Of a stretch of 64,000 nt of DNA, positions 1-8,142 are shown piece by piece. The notes under the pieces were generated by a model. That model ran no database searches. It saw only the letters and a list, made by a program, of their open reading frames with translations, and had not been told where the DNA came from. Position 1 is the first letter of the stretch. Each line of letters begins with the position of its first letter. Source of the stretch: Gammaproteobacteria bacterium 45_16_T64 (GTDB lineage Bacteria; Pseudomonadota; Gammaproteobacteria; Pseudomonadales; Ketobacteraceae). The stretch is taken from assembly GCA_002162955.1 (NCBI GenBank), contig MABD01000035.1, positions 62,001-126,000 of the forward strand. The letters run 5' to 3'. Position numbers and translations under genes: made by a program.

Positions 1-85
1 TATGGCGTCAGGGGTAAGCGAGTTAATTACCAAGCCTATTAATGAAGAATTATTACTGGAAAAATTAAGTAGCTATCTAAACTAA
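1..85 (+). CDS. C-terminal end of a response-regulator receiver domain (partial)
   Basis: An open frame enters from the left edge and ends with TAA at 83-85. The visible tail reads ASGVSELITKPINEELLLEK and resembles the end of a CheY-like receiver domain, where the K-P pair (here TKP) follows beta strand 5 and the last helix carries LL..L. The gene could be a lone response regulator or the C-terminal receiver of a hybrid sensor kinase; the rest lies outside the window. It converges with the diguanylate cyclase gene 23 bases away. The family call rests on about 27 residues. Confidence 0.6.
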   Translation, partial: MASGVSELITKPINEELLLEKLSSYLN

Positions 86-107
86 TAATCATTATTGCGG
101 GGGAAGT

Positions 108-1862
108 TCACCCTCTTTCTACACGATTCCGGCCCTGCTCTTTCGCACGATAAAGTGCCTTGTCTGCACGATCAAAACAATCCGTTACTTCATCACTACC
201 TTTGAACCCTGACACACCAAAGCTGGCCGTAATCGTCACCCTTTCTCCGGCAAAATTAAACGGACAATTCTCTACCGCCGCGCGTACTTTCTCAATCGCA
301 GCCATTGCAGATTCTTCATCTGTATCGGGCATTAAAATCACGAATTCCTCACCGCCATAACGGGCGACAAAATCCTCGTTTCTAATATTTGTTTGTACTG
401 CACGAGAGACTAACTTTAATACCTTATCGCCACGCAAGTGCCCTAAGTTGTCATTAACTTTTTTGAAAAAATCGATATCAACTATCGCCAGGCTTAGTGA
501 GCGTTGATGACGCTTCCAACGTGAGAATTCTTTTTCTATCTGTTCATCATAGGCTTGTCTATTCGGTAACTCGGTGAGAGGATCTCGCATCGCTTGTAGG
601 CGTTGTGCTTCTAAATTATTTCGTAACTCTGTCGCCTCAGCTTCCATTGCTAGCATTTTTGCTCCCAGCAATTCGATACGATCATAGACTTCACCACGTC
701 GATCTTTTTCATCCAGATGGAAGCTATCGATAACCTCAACAATCTGATTGACCATGCTAGTGATATCCGCCTTCAAGATACCAATATCCATCGCCTCATC
801 CACACTCGCTTTAATATCCTTTAGACCCGAGCGCACCTCTTCATCAAGCTTGGATTGATTAAGCTGCGCCTGCACCTCTCCCTCACGAGCGACTTTTAAA
901 AAATCTTGAATGTCCTGTAATCGATCATGCAGCGTGATCAGAAACCCCTCGAACTCCTGCTGCGCCACCTGTCGAGTTGATGCTACCAATTCCATCGCTT
1001 CATTTAGCAAATCTGGCAATAGCGGCCAGTCAAAATTATTTTGTAATCTCTCAACAAGCTTATCTTTTCGAATATCAAATTCATCTGGGGTTTCAATCTG
1101 ATCAACTAGGCCGCAGAAGACTTGAACCGTGCGCGATTTTAACTCCTCCTTAAATAGATCTTCCTCATCCTCTTCGTCAGAATCAGCCTGCAATGCGTTC
1201 GATTCGCTAACGTCGTCGACAGAGGAGTTCAACTCAATCTCATTTTCTTGAACTATCGAACGGTCGGGCTCTTCTACATCTGGCACAGTACTTTCAGTAA
1301 CCACCTCGTTATCATCGCTGGTTTCAGACGAAGAAAATAATTTCTTAAATAATCCCTTACCTTTTTGTGCCTTATCCCCGTCCTCCAGTGCTTTTACATG
1401 ACTAAAGACAGGTCCCTGGACATCAAGAAAAGTTTTCCATAATTCAATATTAACGGATGCACCTGTTAACATTTCTGGGAGTTGTTTTCTAAACGATTTA
1501 ATAGTGGACTTATCCCTGCGCGATAACCCTACCTCTTGTGCTGCGGCCAATGCGCTATCGATCATATCCACGGCCGAGCTATGATCCTCCTTGCGGTGAT
1601 CATCTAACGCTACGACACATTTTTCTAACCGCGTAATCATCGGCTCCAACGACATTACGTCATCATTCTTACGTAATGACATTCTTAACTCTGATAAAAC
1701 ACTATCGAGGGAGTCGTCAAGCCCATCAGCGGCTAAACTCACACGCACAAAACCTTTGCGCAAAAGATCTAAGCGCTTTTCAGCTTGAAGCTGAGCATCC
1801 TCAAGGTTCTCCAGGGATAGTAAATACTTATCTTTCCAACTGAGTGCTTCAGCTTTCGCCAT
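108..1862 (-). CDS. Diguanylate cyclase (GGDEF protein, DgcH-like position)
   Basis: A 584-residue protein expected to make cyclic di-GMP from two GTP. The C-terminal GGDEF domain spans about residues 425-584. The active-site motif is GGEEF (503-507), an active variant, and an RNED inhibitory I-site lies exactly five residues before it, so product feedback is likely. The N-terminal 400 residues look helical and coiled-coil rich, with a very acidic linker at about 185-245, and show no clear transmembrane segment or recognised sensor domain. ATG start at 1862. Its place beside the EEP phosphatase, dsbA and cytochrome c4 genes matches P. aeruginosa dgcH (PA5487) as I remember it; that orthology is inference. 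Confidence 0.9.
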   Translation of the reverse strand: MAKAEALSWKDKYLLSLENLEDAQLQAEKRLDLLRKGFVRVSLAADGLDDSLDSVLSELRMSLRKNDDVMSLEPMITRLEKCVVALDDHRKEDHSSAVDMIDSALAAAQEVGLSRRDKSTIKSFRKQLPEMLTGASVNIELWKTFLDVQGPVFSHVKALEDGDKAQKGKGLFKKLFSSSETSDDNEVVTESTVPDVEEPDRSIVQENEIELNSSVDDVSESNALQADSDEEDEEDLFKEELKSRTVQVFCGLVDQIETPDEFDIRKDKLVERLQNNFDWPLLPDLLNEAMELVASTRQVAQQEFEGFLITLHDRLQDIQDFLKVAREGEVQAQLNQSKLDEEVRSGLKDIKASVDEAMDIGILKADITSMVNQIVEVIDSFHLDEKDRRGEVYDRIELLGAKMLAMEAEATELRNNLEAQRLQAMRDPLTELPNRQAYDEQIEKEFSRWKRHQRSLSLAIVDIDFFKKVNDNLGHLRGDKVLKLVSRAVQTNIRNEDFVARYGGEEFVILMPDTDEESAMAAIEKVRAAVENCPFNFAGERVTITASFGVSGFKGSDEVTDCFDRADKALYRAKEQGRNRVERG

Positions 1863-2062
1863 AGTTATTATTAGTCAGTTATCCAAGGTTCAGATTACCC
1901 AGCGCAGCCTCCAGATCACCAATAGCCACACTGGTACTGATCTAAGTATAGAACCTGATTGAGATTACCATGGAAAAACCTATAGATAATTTTGCTCTTA
2001 AGAGAATCCGAAGAAGCATACTTCAGCATAAATATTAGTTTTATTTAACAAACACTTAGCTC

Positions 2063-2902
2063 TTATTCATCGTCATAGAAAGACTCTCTTATGGAACTCG
2101 GCAGGACAATTTCCATAGCAATAGGGCGATGATCCGAATGGGTATGATCCAGTACTTGGATCTGATTAATCACCAAACTTGGGCTTACCATAATATGATC
2201 AAGGCTGCGGACGGGTTTCCAACTAGGGAAAGTATGATGCTCACCGTGAACCTGGATAAGGTGGGTATCACGCAGTGGCGTATCAATTATTTGATCCCCC
2301 CGACAATTCATGTCCCCCATAACAATAACATGCTCATGACCTTGAATAAGTTCCCGAATATAGTCTAACTGCTTAAAACGCGCTTTTTCACTCAGCGCTA
2401 AGTGCAAGCCAATGAGCACTAAGGGATTCTTCGGGTTTCCGTATTTTGCAACAATAGCACCGCGTCCCTTAAGGCCGGGTAACTTGTGGTCTTGCAATTC
2501 ATAGGGAACAAATCGAGATAAGATACCATTAGAGAACTGACCAAAGCGTCCAAAATCCCGATTCAGCTGTTGGTACCAATAATCAAACCCCGCAACATCA
2601 GCAAGATAGGACACTTGATTGACAAAACTGCTACGCAAACTACCGCCATCGACTTCTTGCAATGCAACAAGATCATAGTCCACCAATACCCGGGCGATTT
2701 CATCCAAGCGCTGCACACCGCGTAAATCAGGCAGTACATGCCGCCAGCTACGAGTGACATAGTGATGATAGGAGCTAGTACCGATAGCGGCCTGAATATT
2801 GTACGACAGCAATTTGATCGTTTCGGGGACCTCAGCGCCATACTTGCTAGAAAAGCCATGATCACTGCCTTCAAGATCATGACACTTAATTTGGAAGGAC
2901 AA
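2063..2902 (-). CDS. Endonuclease/exonuclease/phosphatase (EEP) family protein
   Basis: A 279-residue EEP-fold protein. Visible family motifs are LLSYNIQ near residue 32, the metal-binding LVALQEVDGG, GDMNCRG, SLDHIMVS and the terminal HSDHRPI with the catalytic His. Members hydrolyse phosphodiesters or phosphomonoesters in nucleic acids, lipids or nucleotides; the substrate here is unknown. No signal peptide, so probably cytoplasmic. The only plausible start is TTG at 2902, preceded by AAGAGG seven bases upstream. It sits between dsbA and the diguanylate cyclase, all on the minus strand, but a terminator separates it from dsbA. Confidence 0.88.
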   Translation of the reverse strand: MSFQIKCHDLEGSDHGFSSKYGAEVPETIKLLSYNIQAAIGTSSYHHYVTRSWRHVLPDLRGVQRLDEIARVLVDYDLVALQEVDGGSLRSSFVNQVSYLADVAGFDYWYQQLNRDFGRFGQFSNGILSRFVPYELQDHKLPGLKGRGAIVAKYGNPKNPLVLIGLHLALSEKARFKQLDYIRELIQGHEHVIVMGDMNCRGDQIIDTPLRDTHLIQVHGEHHTFPSWKPVRSLDHIMVSPSLVINQIQVLDHTHSDHRPIAMEIVLPSSIRESFYDDE

Positions 2903-2991
2903 ACCTACACCTCTTGTTGGACCTGATTAACTCTAGTGTAGGCAATTGCCAACCCGAGTATCAACTAAATAATAGCCATAAATCGGCCAAT

Positions 2992-3021
2992 AAAAAGCCG
3001 GAGGCAAATTGCCACCGGCTT
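2992..3021 (-). terminator. Rho-independent terminator of dsbA
   Basis: On the minus strand a hairpin with arms AAGCCGG/CCGGCTT and inner arms GGCAA/TTGCC is followed by TTTTT. It lies about 65 bases past the dsbA stop, so it probably ends dsbA transcription before the EEP phosphatase gene. Confidence 0.8.
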
Positions 3022-3085
3022 CTCGAAGTCTACCAAAATACGACAACAATCATGAGGTCGTATTCACAGTATTAACCCTGCAAGG

Positions 3086-3763
3086 TTAACCTTTGCCGGC
3101 AGCCCTGCCCTCTGCACTTGCTTGAGCAATCACTTTTTCCTTTTCGATCAAAAAATTAACAATTTGCATCATACGAGGAAATCCCTTCGCTTGGCGGGTC
3201 CCCACAACATATTTACCATTTACCACCATCGCAGGCACACCATTGAGCCGTGCTGCACGTGCAAACGCCTCAGCCTGTCTTACTTTCGTTCGTACGGAAA
3301 AAGATTGAAATAATTTATTGAAGTCAGAGGTCGAAACATCGTATTTCCCGAAAAATGTCGCCAGTTGTTCTTGGCTAAATATCTTATTCTTAGCCACATG
3401 CAACTGATTGAATAAGGCAGGGGCCATCACATCAGTCTTACCCAACGCTTCCATGACATAAAACGCATGGGCATGATTCATCCAACTTTTGTTCAGCGGA
3501 GCAGGGGTTTGTAAAAATACCACGCCATCAGGCAGGTCCTTTGCAAAGGCATGAGCAAAGGATTCTAGCTTGAAGCAGTGCGGACAACCAAACCAAAAAA
3601 ACTCCCGCACCTCAATAGTACTGGGGTCAGCGGTTTGAATCGGTTGCTTTAGTTCAGTGTAATCAACACCCTCACGGAAGGTTTCCGCATTGACAGATGT
3701 GATGGCCAATGTTGCGAGTAGCCCCATTACCAGTACGAATAGTTGTTTTTGTAGCTGTTTCAT
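3086..3763 (-). CDS. dsbA: Thiol:disulfide interchange protein DsbA
   Basis: Periplasmic dithiol oxidase that introduces disulfide bonds into exported proteins and is recycled by DsbB. From the chosen ATG (MKQLQKQLF) there is a hydrophobic signal peptide ending near VNA, then a thioredoxin fold with active site CPHC at about residues 60-63 and the cis-proline loop GVPAMVVNGKY near the C terminus. The reading frame could begin five codons earlier (3778), but GGA lies about ten bases before the 3763 ATG and nothing similar precedes the earlier one. Neighbours are cytochrome c4 upstream and the EEP phosphatase downstream, an order I recall from Pseudomonas. Full length for the family. Confidence 0.95.
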   Translation of the reverse strand: MKQLQKQLFVLVMGLLATLAITSVNAETFREGVDYTELKQPIQTADPSTIEVREFFWFGCPHCFKLESFAHAFAKDLPDGVVFLQTPAPLNKSWMNHAHAFYVMEALGKTDVMAPALFNQLHVAKNKIFSQEQLATFFGKYDVSTSDFNKLFQSFSVRTKVRQAEAFARAARLNGVPAMVVNGKYVVGTRQAKGFPRMMQIVNFLIEKEKVIAQASAEGRAAGKG

Positions 3764-3850
3764 TCGGATCATTTCCATTTAAGTTGTTGCATACCTACCG
3801 TTAGAGGCCAATTTGAACATCGCGTTCCCTAAAGTACAATCTCTTCCCAT

Positions 3851-3882
3851 AAAAAAAGGGTAGCGCAAGCTACCCTTTTTTT
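3851..3882 (-). terminator. Rho-independent terminator after cytochrome c4 (bidirectional shape)
   Basis: GGGTAGC-GCAA-GCTACCC flanked by A7 on the left and T7 on the right: a perfect stem with a GCAA tetraloop that could stop transcription from either side. It separates the c4 gene from dsbA. Confidence 0.9.
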
Positions 3883-3904
3883 GATGTCGCTAACCCATCT
3901 ACAT

Positions 3905-4543
3905 TTACTGTAGACCGTTAATATAACTTGCAACTGCTTTCAGCTCTGCATCACTTAATCGCCCAGCAACACTTTGCATCATTTTTCCTTCGCCATCATT
4001 ACTACGGCGAACACCGGCTTCGTCAGCTCGACCTGCCGCTCTGAATGCCTTCAACTGAGCTTCAAGGTAAGCAGTATGTTGTCCGCCTAAAGATGGATAA
4101 CCTGCTGCGGGTAGACCTTCACCAGTGGCGCCATGACAAGCAGAACATGCAGTGACACCGCTGGCCGCATTACCTGCTCGATAAATTTTCTGACCCAACT
4201 CAAATTGGTCGGCTTTTACCGTACCCACTTTGATTGTCTGAGAAGCAAAATAAGCTCCAATATCAGCAACATCTTGATCACTTAGCCCGCCAACAATAGC
4301 CGCCATTGCAACAACGTCACGGCTACCGCTCTTAATATCGTTGATTTGCTTTATAAAATACCGTTCATTCTGACCCGCTAGCTTAGGAAAACTGGGGATC
4401 ATGCTATTACCGTCAGCACCGTGGCAACCCGCACATAATGCGGCTTTGGTTTTTCCTGCTTCCGCATTTCCAGCAGCCTCAGCGATGCCCGCGGTTGATA
4501 GGATCATCAATACAATTGAAAAAGTTCTTACTAGTCGGTTCAT
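3905..4543 (-). CDS. Cytochrome c4 (dihaem, periplasmic)
   Basis: A 212-residue exported cytochrome with an N-terminal signal peptide (cleavage near AEA) and two covalent haem sites: CAGCH near residue 37 and CSACH near residue 133. The two halves are similar, as in the c4 family, and each contains a Met suited to be the sixth ligand. c4 proteins shuttle electrons from the bc1 complex to terminal oxidases such as cbb3 or aa3. Cytochrome c5 is the next gene upstream, but a terminator-like hairpin lies between them, so they may be transcribed separately. Confidence 0.95.
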   Translation of the reverse strand: MNRLVRTFSIVLMILSTAGIAEAAGNAEAGKTKAALCAGCHGADGNSMIPSFPKLAGQNERYFIKQINDIKSGSRDVVAMAAIVGGLSDQDVADIGAYFASQTIKVGTVKADQFELGQKIYRAGNAASGVTACSACHGATGEGLPAAGYPSLGGQHTAYLEAQLKAFRAAGRADEAGVRRSNDGEGKMMQSVAGRLSDAELKAVASYINGLQ

Positions 4544-4605
4544 CTTAACTTCCAGTTGGCTTTATAGCGCGCTTAGCTTCTATCGTTGGATCTAACTCAA
4601 AATTC

Positions 4606-4630
4606 AAAAGGGGCCATGTTGCCATGCCCC
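4606..4630 (-). terminator. Terminator-like hairpin after cytochrome c5
   Basis: On the minus strand GGGG-CATG pairs with CATG-(bulged G)-CCCC and is followed by TTTTGAATTTTG. It lies just past the c5 stop codon. Confidence 0.6.
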
Positions 4631-4643
4631 CAGTCACTGGACC

Positions 4644-4943
4644 TTATTTGCCAGCCATAAAGTTGATGAGCGCTTTTAATTCATCATCAGAACAATCAGC
4701 ACATAAGCCCATAGGAGGCATAGCGCCCTTACCTGCTTTAGCGCTAGCAACCAGTGCGTCTACGCCATTTGTATAACGAGGAGCCCATGCTGCAGCGTCG
4801 CCAGTCTTAGGTGCGCCAGCTGCGCCAGTGCTGTGACATGCAACACAGGTAGTCCCATATTTTGCAGGTGCTTCAGCTTGAACGGTTGCGGATGCAGCAA
4901 AACCCAATGCTGCGATAGCAGATGCGATAACTAACTTTTTCAT
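4644..4943 (-). CDS. Cytochrome c5 (monohaem, periplasmic)
   Basis: A 99-residue protein with a signal peptide ending VQA, a haem-binding CVACH at residues 33-37 and the c5-type C-terminal segment GAMPPMGLCADCSDDE, which carries the Met ligand and the extra CxxC disulfide typical of cytochrome c5. It probably donates electrons to a terminal oxidase together with c4. Transcribed divergently from engB; the 225-base gap between them must hold both promoters. Confidence 0.92.
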   Translation of the reverse strand: MKKLVIASAIAALGFAASATVQAEAPAKYGTTCVACHSTGAAGAPKTGDAAAWAPRYTNGVDALVASAKAGKGAMPPMGLCADCSDDELKALINFMAGK

Positions 4944-5168
4944 ATATTTACCCTTATCTCTCTATCATCGGCCTCTTACTAAGGCCTCTCTCATAAGACG
5001 TTTTATTTGTAAATCAAAGAGATACCGCCCCTACTACCCGGTATACTCCTATAAAACTAGCGGATTATAACCCATAGGCTGCCCACTTGGAAATGCGACG
5101 ATAAACTACCCTAAAACAGCAAAGCCCATTAAAATAGGGGGCATTCAACTATCATCGAGCAAGAATCA

Positions 5169-5909
5169 ATGGCCAGTCCTCATCAAAAAGCCCAGCGGGC
5201 AAATAAAAAACACAAACGCGATAAAAATTCGCCTTACCCCTACACGCGTAAAGAGGCTGATGGTGCGCCATCAACCCCCAGCAATCCGATAGCATCGCTA
5301 TTACAACAAGCTGAATTTACCAAGAGTGCACAAACCCTTATGCAATGCCCTGCCGATGAAGGGTTAGAAGTGGCTTTTGCCGGTCGTTCCAATGCCGGCA
5401 AGTCCAGCTCTCTTAATACCATTACTAACCAGCGCAAGTTAGCCCGCACCAGTAAGACCCCTGGGCGCACACAGCTCATCAATTTTTTTGAAATAAATGA
5501 CGAACTACGGCTCGTAGATCTGCCTGGGTATGGTTACGCTCAGGTGCCAGAATTCATGAAGAAGGAATGGCAAGCCAATATGAGCGATTACATGGAGCAA
5601 CGAGAGTGTCTCGCAGGGTTGATTCTTGTAATGGATATTCGCCACCCGCTACGTGAGTTTGACCTAATGATGTTGGAATGGTCAGTACACAGTAATATGC
5701 CCGTACATATTCTATTGAGTAAAGCCGACAAGTTGAATAAAGGCCCGGCAAACAGTGCGTTGATCAGCGTACAACAAGAGGTCGAACCTTTTGGCGAGCA
5801 CGTGAGTGTACAGCTCTTTTCCTCCCTCAAGAAAGACGGGCTATCTGAAGCCCAACAGGTGATTGCGGGCTGGTTACAACAAACAATAGAGCAAGATATT
5901 CAAGAATAG
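5169..5909 (+). CDS. engB: Ribosome biogenesis GTPase EngB (YihA/YsxC)
   Basis: TRAFAC-class GTPase needed for assembly of the large ribosomal subunit. Visible motifs: G1 P-loop GRSNAGKSS near residue 76, switch region [13 protein letters not shown]3 DLPGYG and G4 [10 protein letters not shown]. The N terminus has about 40 extra residues, basic and low in complexity, compared with the usual roughly 200-residue form. ATG start at 5169. It converges with the polA-DUF2237-selO unit, and the gap holds an sRNA candidate; E. coli has spf (Spot 42) between polA and yihA. Confidence 0.95.
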   Translation: MASPHQKAQRANKKHKRDKNSPYPYTRKEADGAPSTPSNPIASLLQQAEFTKSAQTLMQCPADEGLEVAFAGRSNAGKSSSLNTITNQRKLARTSKTPGRTQLINFFEINDELRLVDLPGYGYAQVPEFMKKEWQANMSDYMEQRECLAGLILVMDIRHPLREFDLMMLEWSVHSNMPVHILLSKADKLNKGPANSALISVQQEVEPFGEHVSVQLFSSLKKDGLSEAQQVIAGWLQQTIEQDIQE

Positions 5910-5913
5910 CAGG

Positions 5914-5950
5914 CAAAAAAAAGCCGGTAGTTTTGGGGAAAACTACCGGC
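5914..5950 (-). terminator. Rho-independent terminator with perfect 12-bp stem
   Basis: On the minus strand GCCGGTAGTTTT pairs with AAAACTACCGGC around a five-base loop and is followed by eight T. It would end the sRNA candidate and any read-through from selO. The plus-strand side lacks a T run. Confidence 0.9.
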
Positions 5951-6070
5951 CGGACACCACTCTTGGGGAAGAGTAGTTGGATTGCGGCCAAATCACTCGC
6001 TAACTTGGCCTATCTGGGAATATTACCTTAGCTTCAAAGTATTAGAGGAGTGATTGGAAGAGAAGTTCAT
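5914..6070 (-). ncRNA. Candidate small RNA at the Spot 42/ErsA position
   Basis: The 237-base gap between selO and engB has no ORF but, on the minus strand, shows the layout of a trans-acting sRNA. There is a possible -35/-10 pair (TTTTGA, 16 bases, TTTAAT, about 6104-6077), a C/U-rich stretch with CACTCCTC (anti-Shine-Dalgarno-like) near 6053-6043, a small CCCC-loop hairpin (5959-5974), and a perfect terminator hairpin ending in U8. Location between the polA unit and engB matches E. coli spf and, as I recall, P. aeruginosa ErsA. Primary sequence similarity to either is not established. The 5' end is a guess; it could instead be the 3' UTR of selO. Confidence 0.5.
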
Positions 6071-6146
6071 CTAGGCATTAAAATAATTCATATATTTCTC
6101 AAAAATTAAAATACCCCTTTAAAAACAATTACTTATAGTGATCGCA

Positions 6147-7754
6147 TCAAGAGCTACAAGATAACATCGAACACCCCGCCCGATTACGCGCCCACTCCGG
6201 TCGCTTTTGCGTCAGATGCTCTTTTCCGTCTTGCTCAGTATAGGGCTGCTTCAATACCGACAATAGCTCCTCTACTCCGGAATAGTCTCCATCGTTAGCT
6301 TTATCAATGGCCAACTGAGAGAGATAATTTCGTAACACATACAACGGATTCACTTGGTTCATACGCTCAGTTCGCTGCATATGCTCGATACCTTCGACTT
6401 CACATCGTCTCGCATATCGCTCCAACCAGGCCAACAAGGTTGTATCATATTCATCCGACAGCTGTTCTACCTGATAATACGCATCAGCTAGCCGATGCTG
6501 ATAGGTTTTATTCTGTAGATCTGTCAAATCAACCAATGCCAAGTAACGATAAAACAACGTCATATCGGTTTCGACAGTGGTTAGAATCGTCAACAAATCA
6601 CTCACTAGAGCAGAATCCCCCTCTTGATTGGTTACCAATCCCAATTTACTTAATTGCATAGTTTGATGTTGTTGCTGAAAACCTTTGGCGAAGTTATTCA
6701 AAATCGCTTCCAGTGCTTCCGTATTTTCTACGATCGGCAAAATGGTATTTGCCAATTGCAATAAATTCCAATGGGCAACTTGTGGCTGATGCTCATAGCG
6801 GTAACGACGATGACTTTCATCCGTAGTATTGGGCGTCCAGGTTGGGTCGTAGCTTTCCAACCAACCATAAGGGCCATAGTCGATAGTGAGCCCTAAAATC
6901 GACATATTATCGGTATTCATCACACCATGCACAAAACCCACACGCATCCAATGCACAATCATTTCGAGTGTTCTGTCACACACCTCAGAAAACCATGCAA
7001 GCGTTGTCTCCGCCGAAGGCGGACCAAGATGAGGGAAGTCAGTCACAATCGTGTAGTCGACAAGTTTTTTCAGTAACGCCATATCGTCCCGCGACACTGG
7101 CAACTGAAAATTACCAAACCGGGTAAAGCTAGGTGCGACTCGGCATACAACGGCACCCAATTCCGCCTCTGGATGGCCATCATAAAACATATCTCGCACA
7201 ACCGTATCGCCGGTCAACGTTAAGCTAAGAGCACGAGTGGTTGGCACTCCCAAATAATGCATAGCTTCACTGCATAAAAATTCTCGCAACGACGAACGCA
7301 ATACCGCCAAACCATCAGCATGACGGGAGTAGGGGGTTAGCCCCGCACCTTTTAATTGCAAATACCAACGCTGATTATCACTGGTAACTACTTCGCCCAA
7401 ATTAATCGCTCGACCATCGCCCAACTGCCCAGCCCAATTACCGAATTGATGCCCGCCATAACACATAGCAAAAGGTTTCATACCAGGCAGTAACGCATTA
7501 CCCGAAAATACCTTCGTAAAATAATCCGACTGACAAATGCTCGGAGCTAATTGCAGCAGCGCTGCCACATCATTTGAGCACGCCACCAGCGTGGGCTTAT
7601 CGGTCGACGTCGGCTCCACAAAGGAATAACAAGCATGCTCCACTTGACGACAATAATTTTCTAACTCGGGATCTCCCGGCAAAGTGTCCACAAATTTATT
7701 GTCAAAAACCAAATCATCAAGTGAAGTTAACATGGGGTCTGAAGTCGTCATCAT
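6147..7754 (-). CDS. selO: Protein adenylyltransferase SelO (YdiU family)
   Basis: A 535-residue pseudokinase-fold enzyme that AMPylates proteins on Ser/Thr/Tyr. Recognisable are the family opening TSLDDLVFDNKFVDTLPGDP, YGGHQFGNWAGQLGDGRAI near residue 110, LKGAGLTPYSRHADG and HGVMNTDNMSILGLTIDYGP. The chain ends CSS; the Cys third from the end corresponds to the selenocysteine of eukaryotic SelO, and another Cys five residues earlier may pair with it. Slightly longer than E. coli YdiU. Two adjacent ATGs at 7754 and 7751; the second has better spacing to AGAG. Five bases after DUF2237, hence probably in an operon with polA. Confidence 0.95.
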   Translation of the reverse strand: MMTTSDPMLTSLDDLVFDNKFVDTLPGDPELENYCRQVEHACYSFVEPTSTDKPTLVACSNDVAALLQLAPSICQSDYFTKVFSGNALLPGMKPFAMCYGGHQFGNWAGQLGDGRAINLGEVVTSDNQRWYLQLKGAGLTPYSRHADGLAVLRSSLREFLCSEAMHYLGVPTTRALSLTLTGDTVVRDMFYDGHPEAELGAVVCRVAPSFTRFGNFQLPVSRDDMALLKKLVDYTIVTDFPHLGPPSAETTLAWFSEVCDRTLEMIVHWMRVGFVHGVMNTDNMSILGLTIDYGPYGWLESYDPTWTPNTTDESHRRYRYEHQPQVAHWNLLQLANTILPIVENTEALEAILNNFAKGFQQQHQTMQLSKLGLVTNQEGDSALVSDLLTILTTVETDMTLFYRYLALVDLTDLQNKTYQHRLADAYYQVEQLSDEYDTTLLAWLERYARRCEVEGIEHMQRTERMNQVNPLYVLRNYLSQLAIDKANDGDYSGVEELLSVLKQPYTEQDGKEHLTQKRPEWARNRAGCSMLSCSS

Positions 7755-7759
7755 AAACT

Positions 7760-8140
7760 CTAATTTAGATCTGCGGCAAATTGACGCAACAATTCTAATG
7801 GTACAATTTCAAGGGCTTTTTTATGAGTCCGGGTCAAATGCACCCGCGGTGCCATATCCTGATCGTAGGCTTCTTTCCAACGCGCAGCACATAAACACCA
7901 ACGATCACCCGGTGCTAATCCAGGAAACCCATATTCGGGCATTGGCGTCGATAAGTCATTGCCTCGAAATCGAGAGTATTCCAAGAACTTTTGCGTCACT
8001 TCTATACATACGGTATGCGAACCAACATCTTGTTCATTGGTATTACAGCAACCGTCACGAAAAAAACCGGTTATCGGCGTTTCGCTACAAGATTCTAACG
8101 TCTCGCCAAATACATTTATCGATTCATCTTTTTCAATCAT
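7760..8140 (-). CDS. DUF2237 family protein
   Basis: A 126-residue soluble protein of the DUF2237 family, recognised by NVFGETLESCSETPITGFFR, DGCCNT, SRFRGNDLSTP and FPGLAPGDRWCLCAARW. Six conserved-looking cysteines, including adjacent CC and CLC, suggest metal binding or redox chemistry, but no function is established as far as I know. It starts two bases after the polA stop codon and ends five bases before selO, so the three are probably co-transcribed. Confidence 0.88.
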   Translation of the reverse strand: MIEKDESINVFGETLESCSETPITGFFRDGCCNTNEQDVGSHTVCIEVTQKFLEYSRFRGNDLSTPMPEYGFPGLAPGDRWCLCAARWKEAYDQDMAPRVHLTRTHKKALEIVPLELLRQFAADLN

Positions 8141-8142
8141 TA

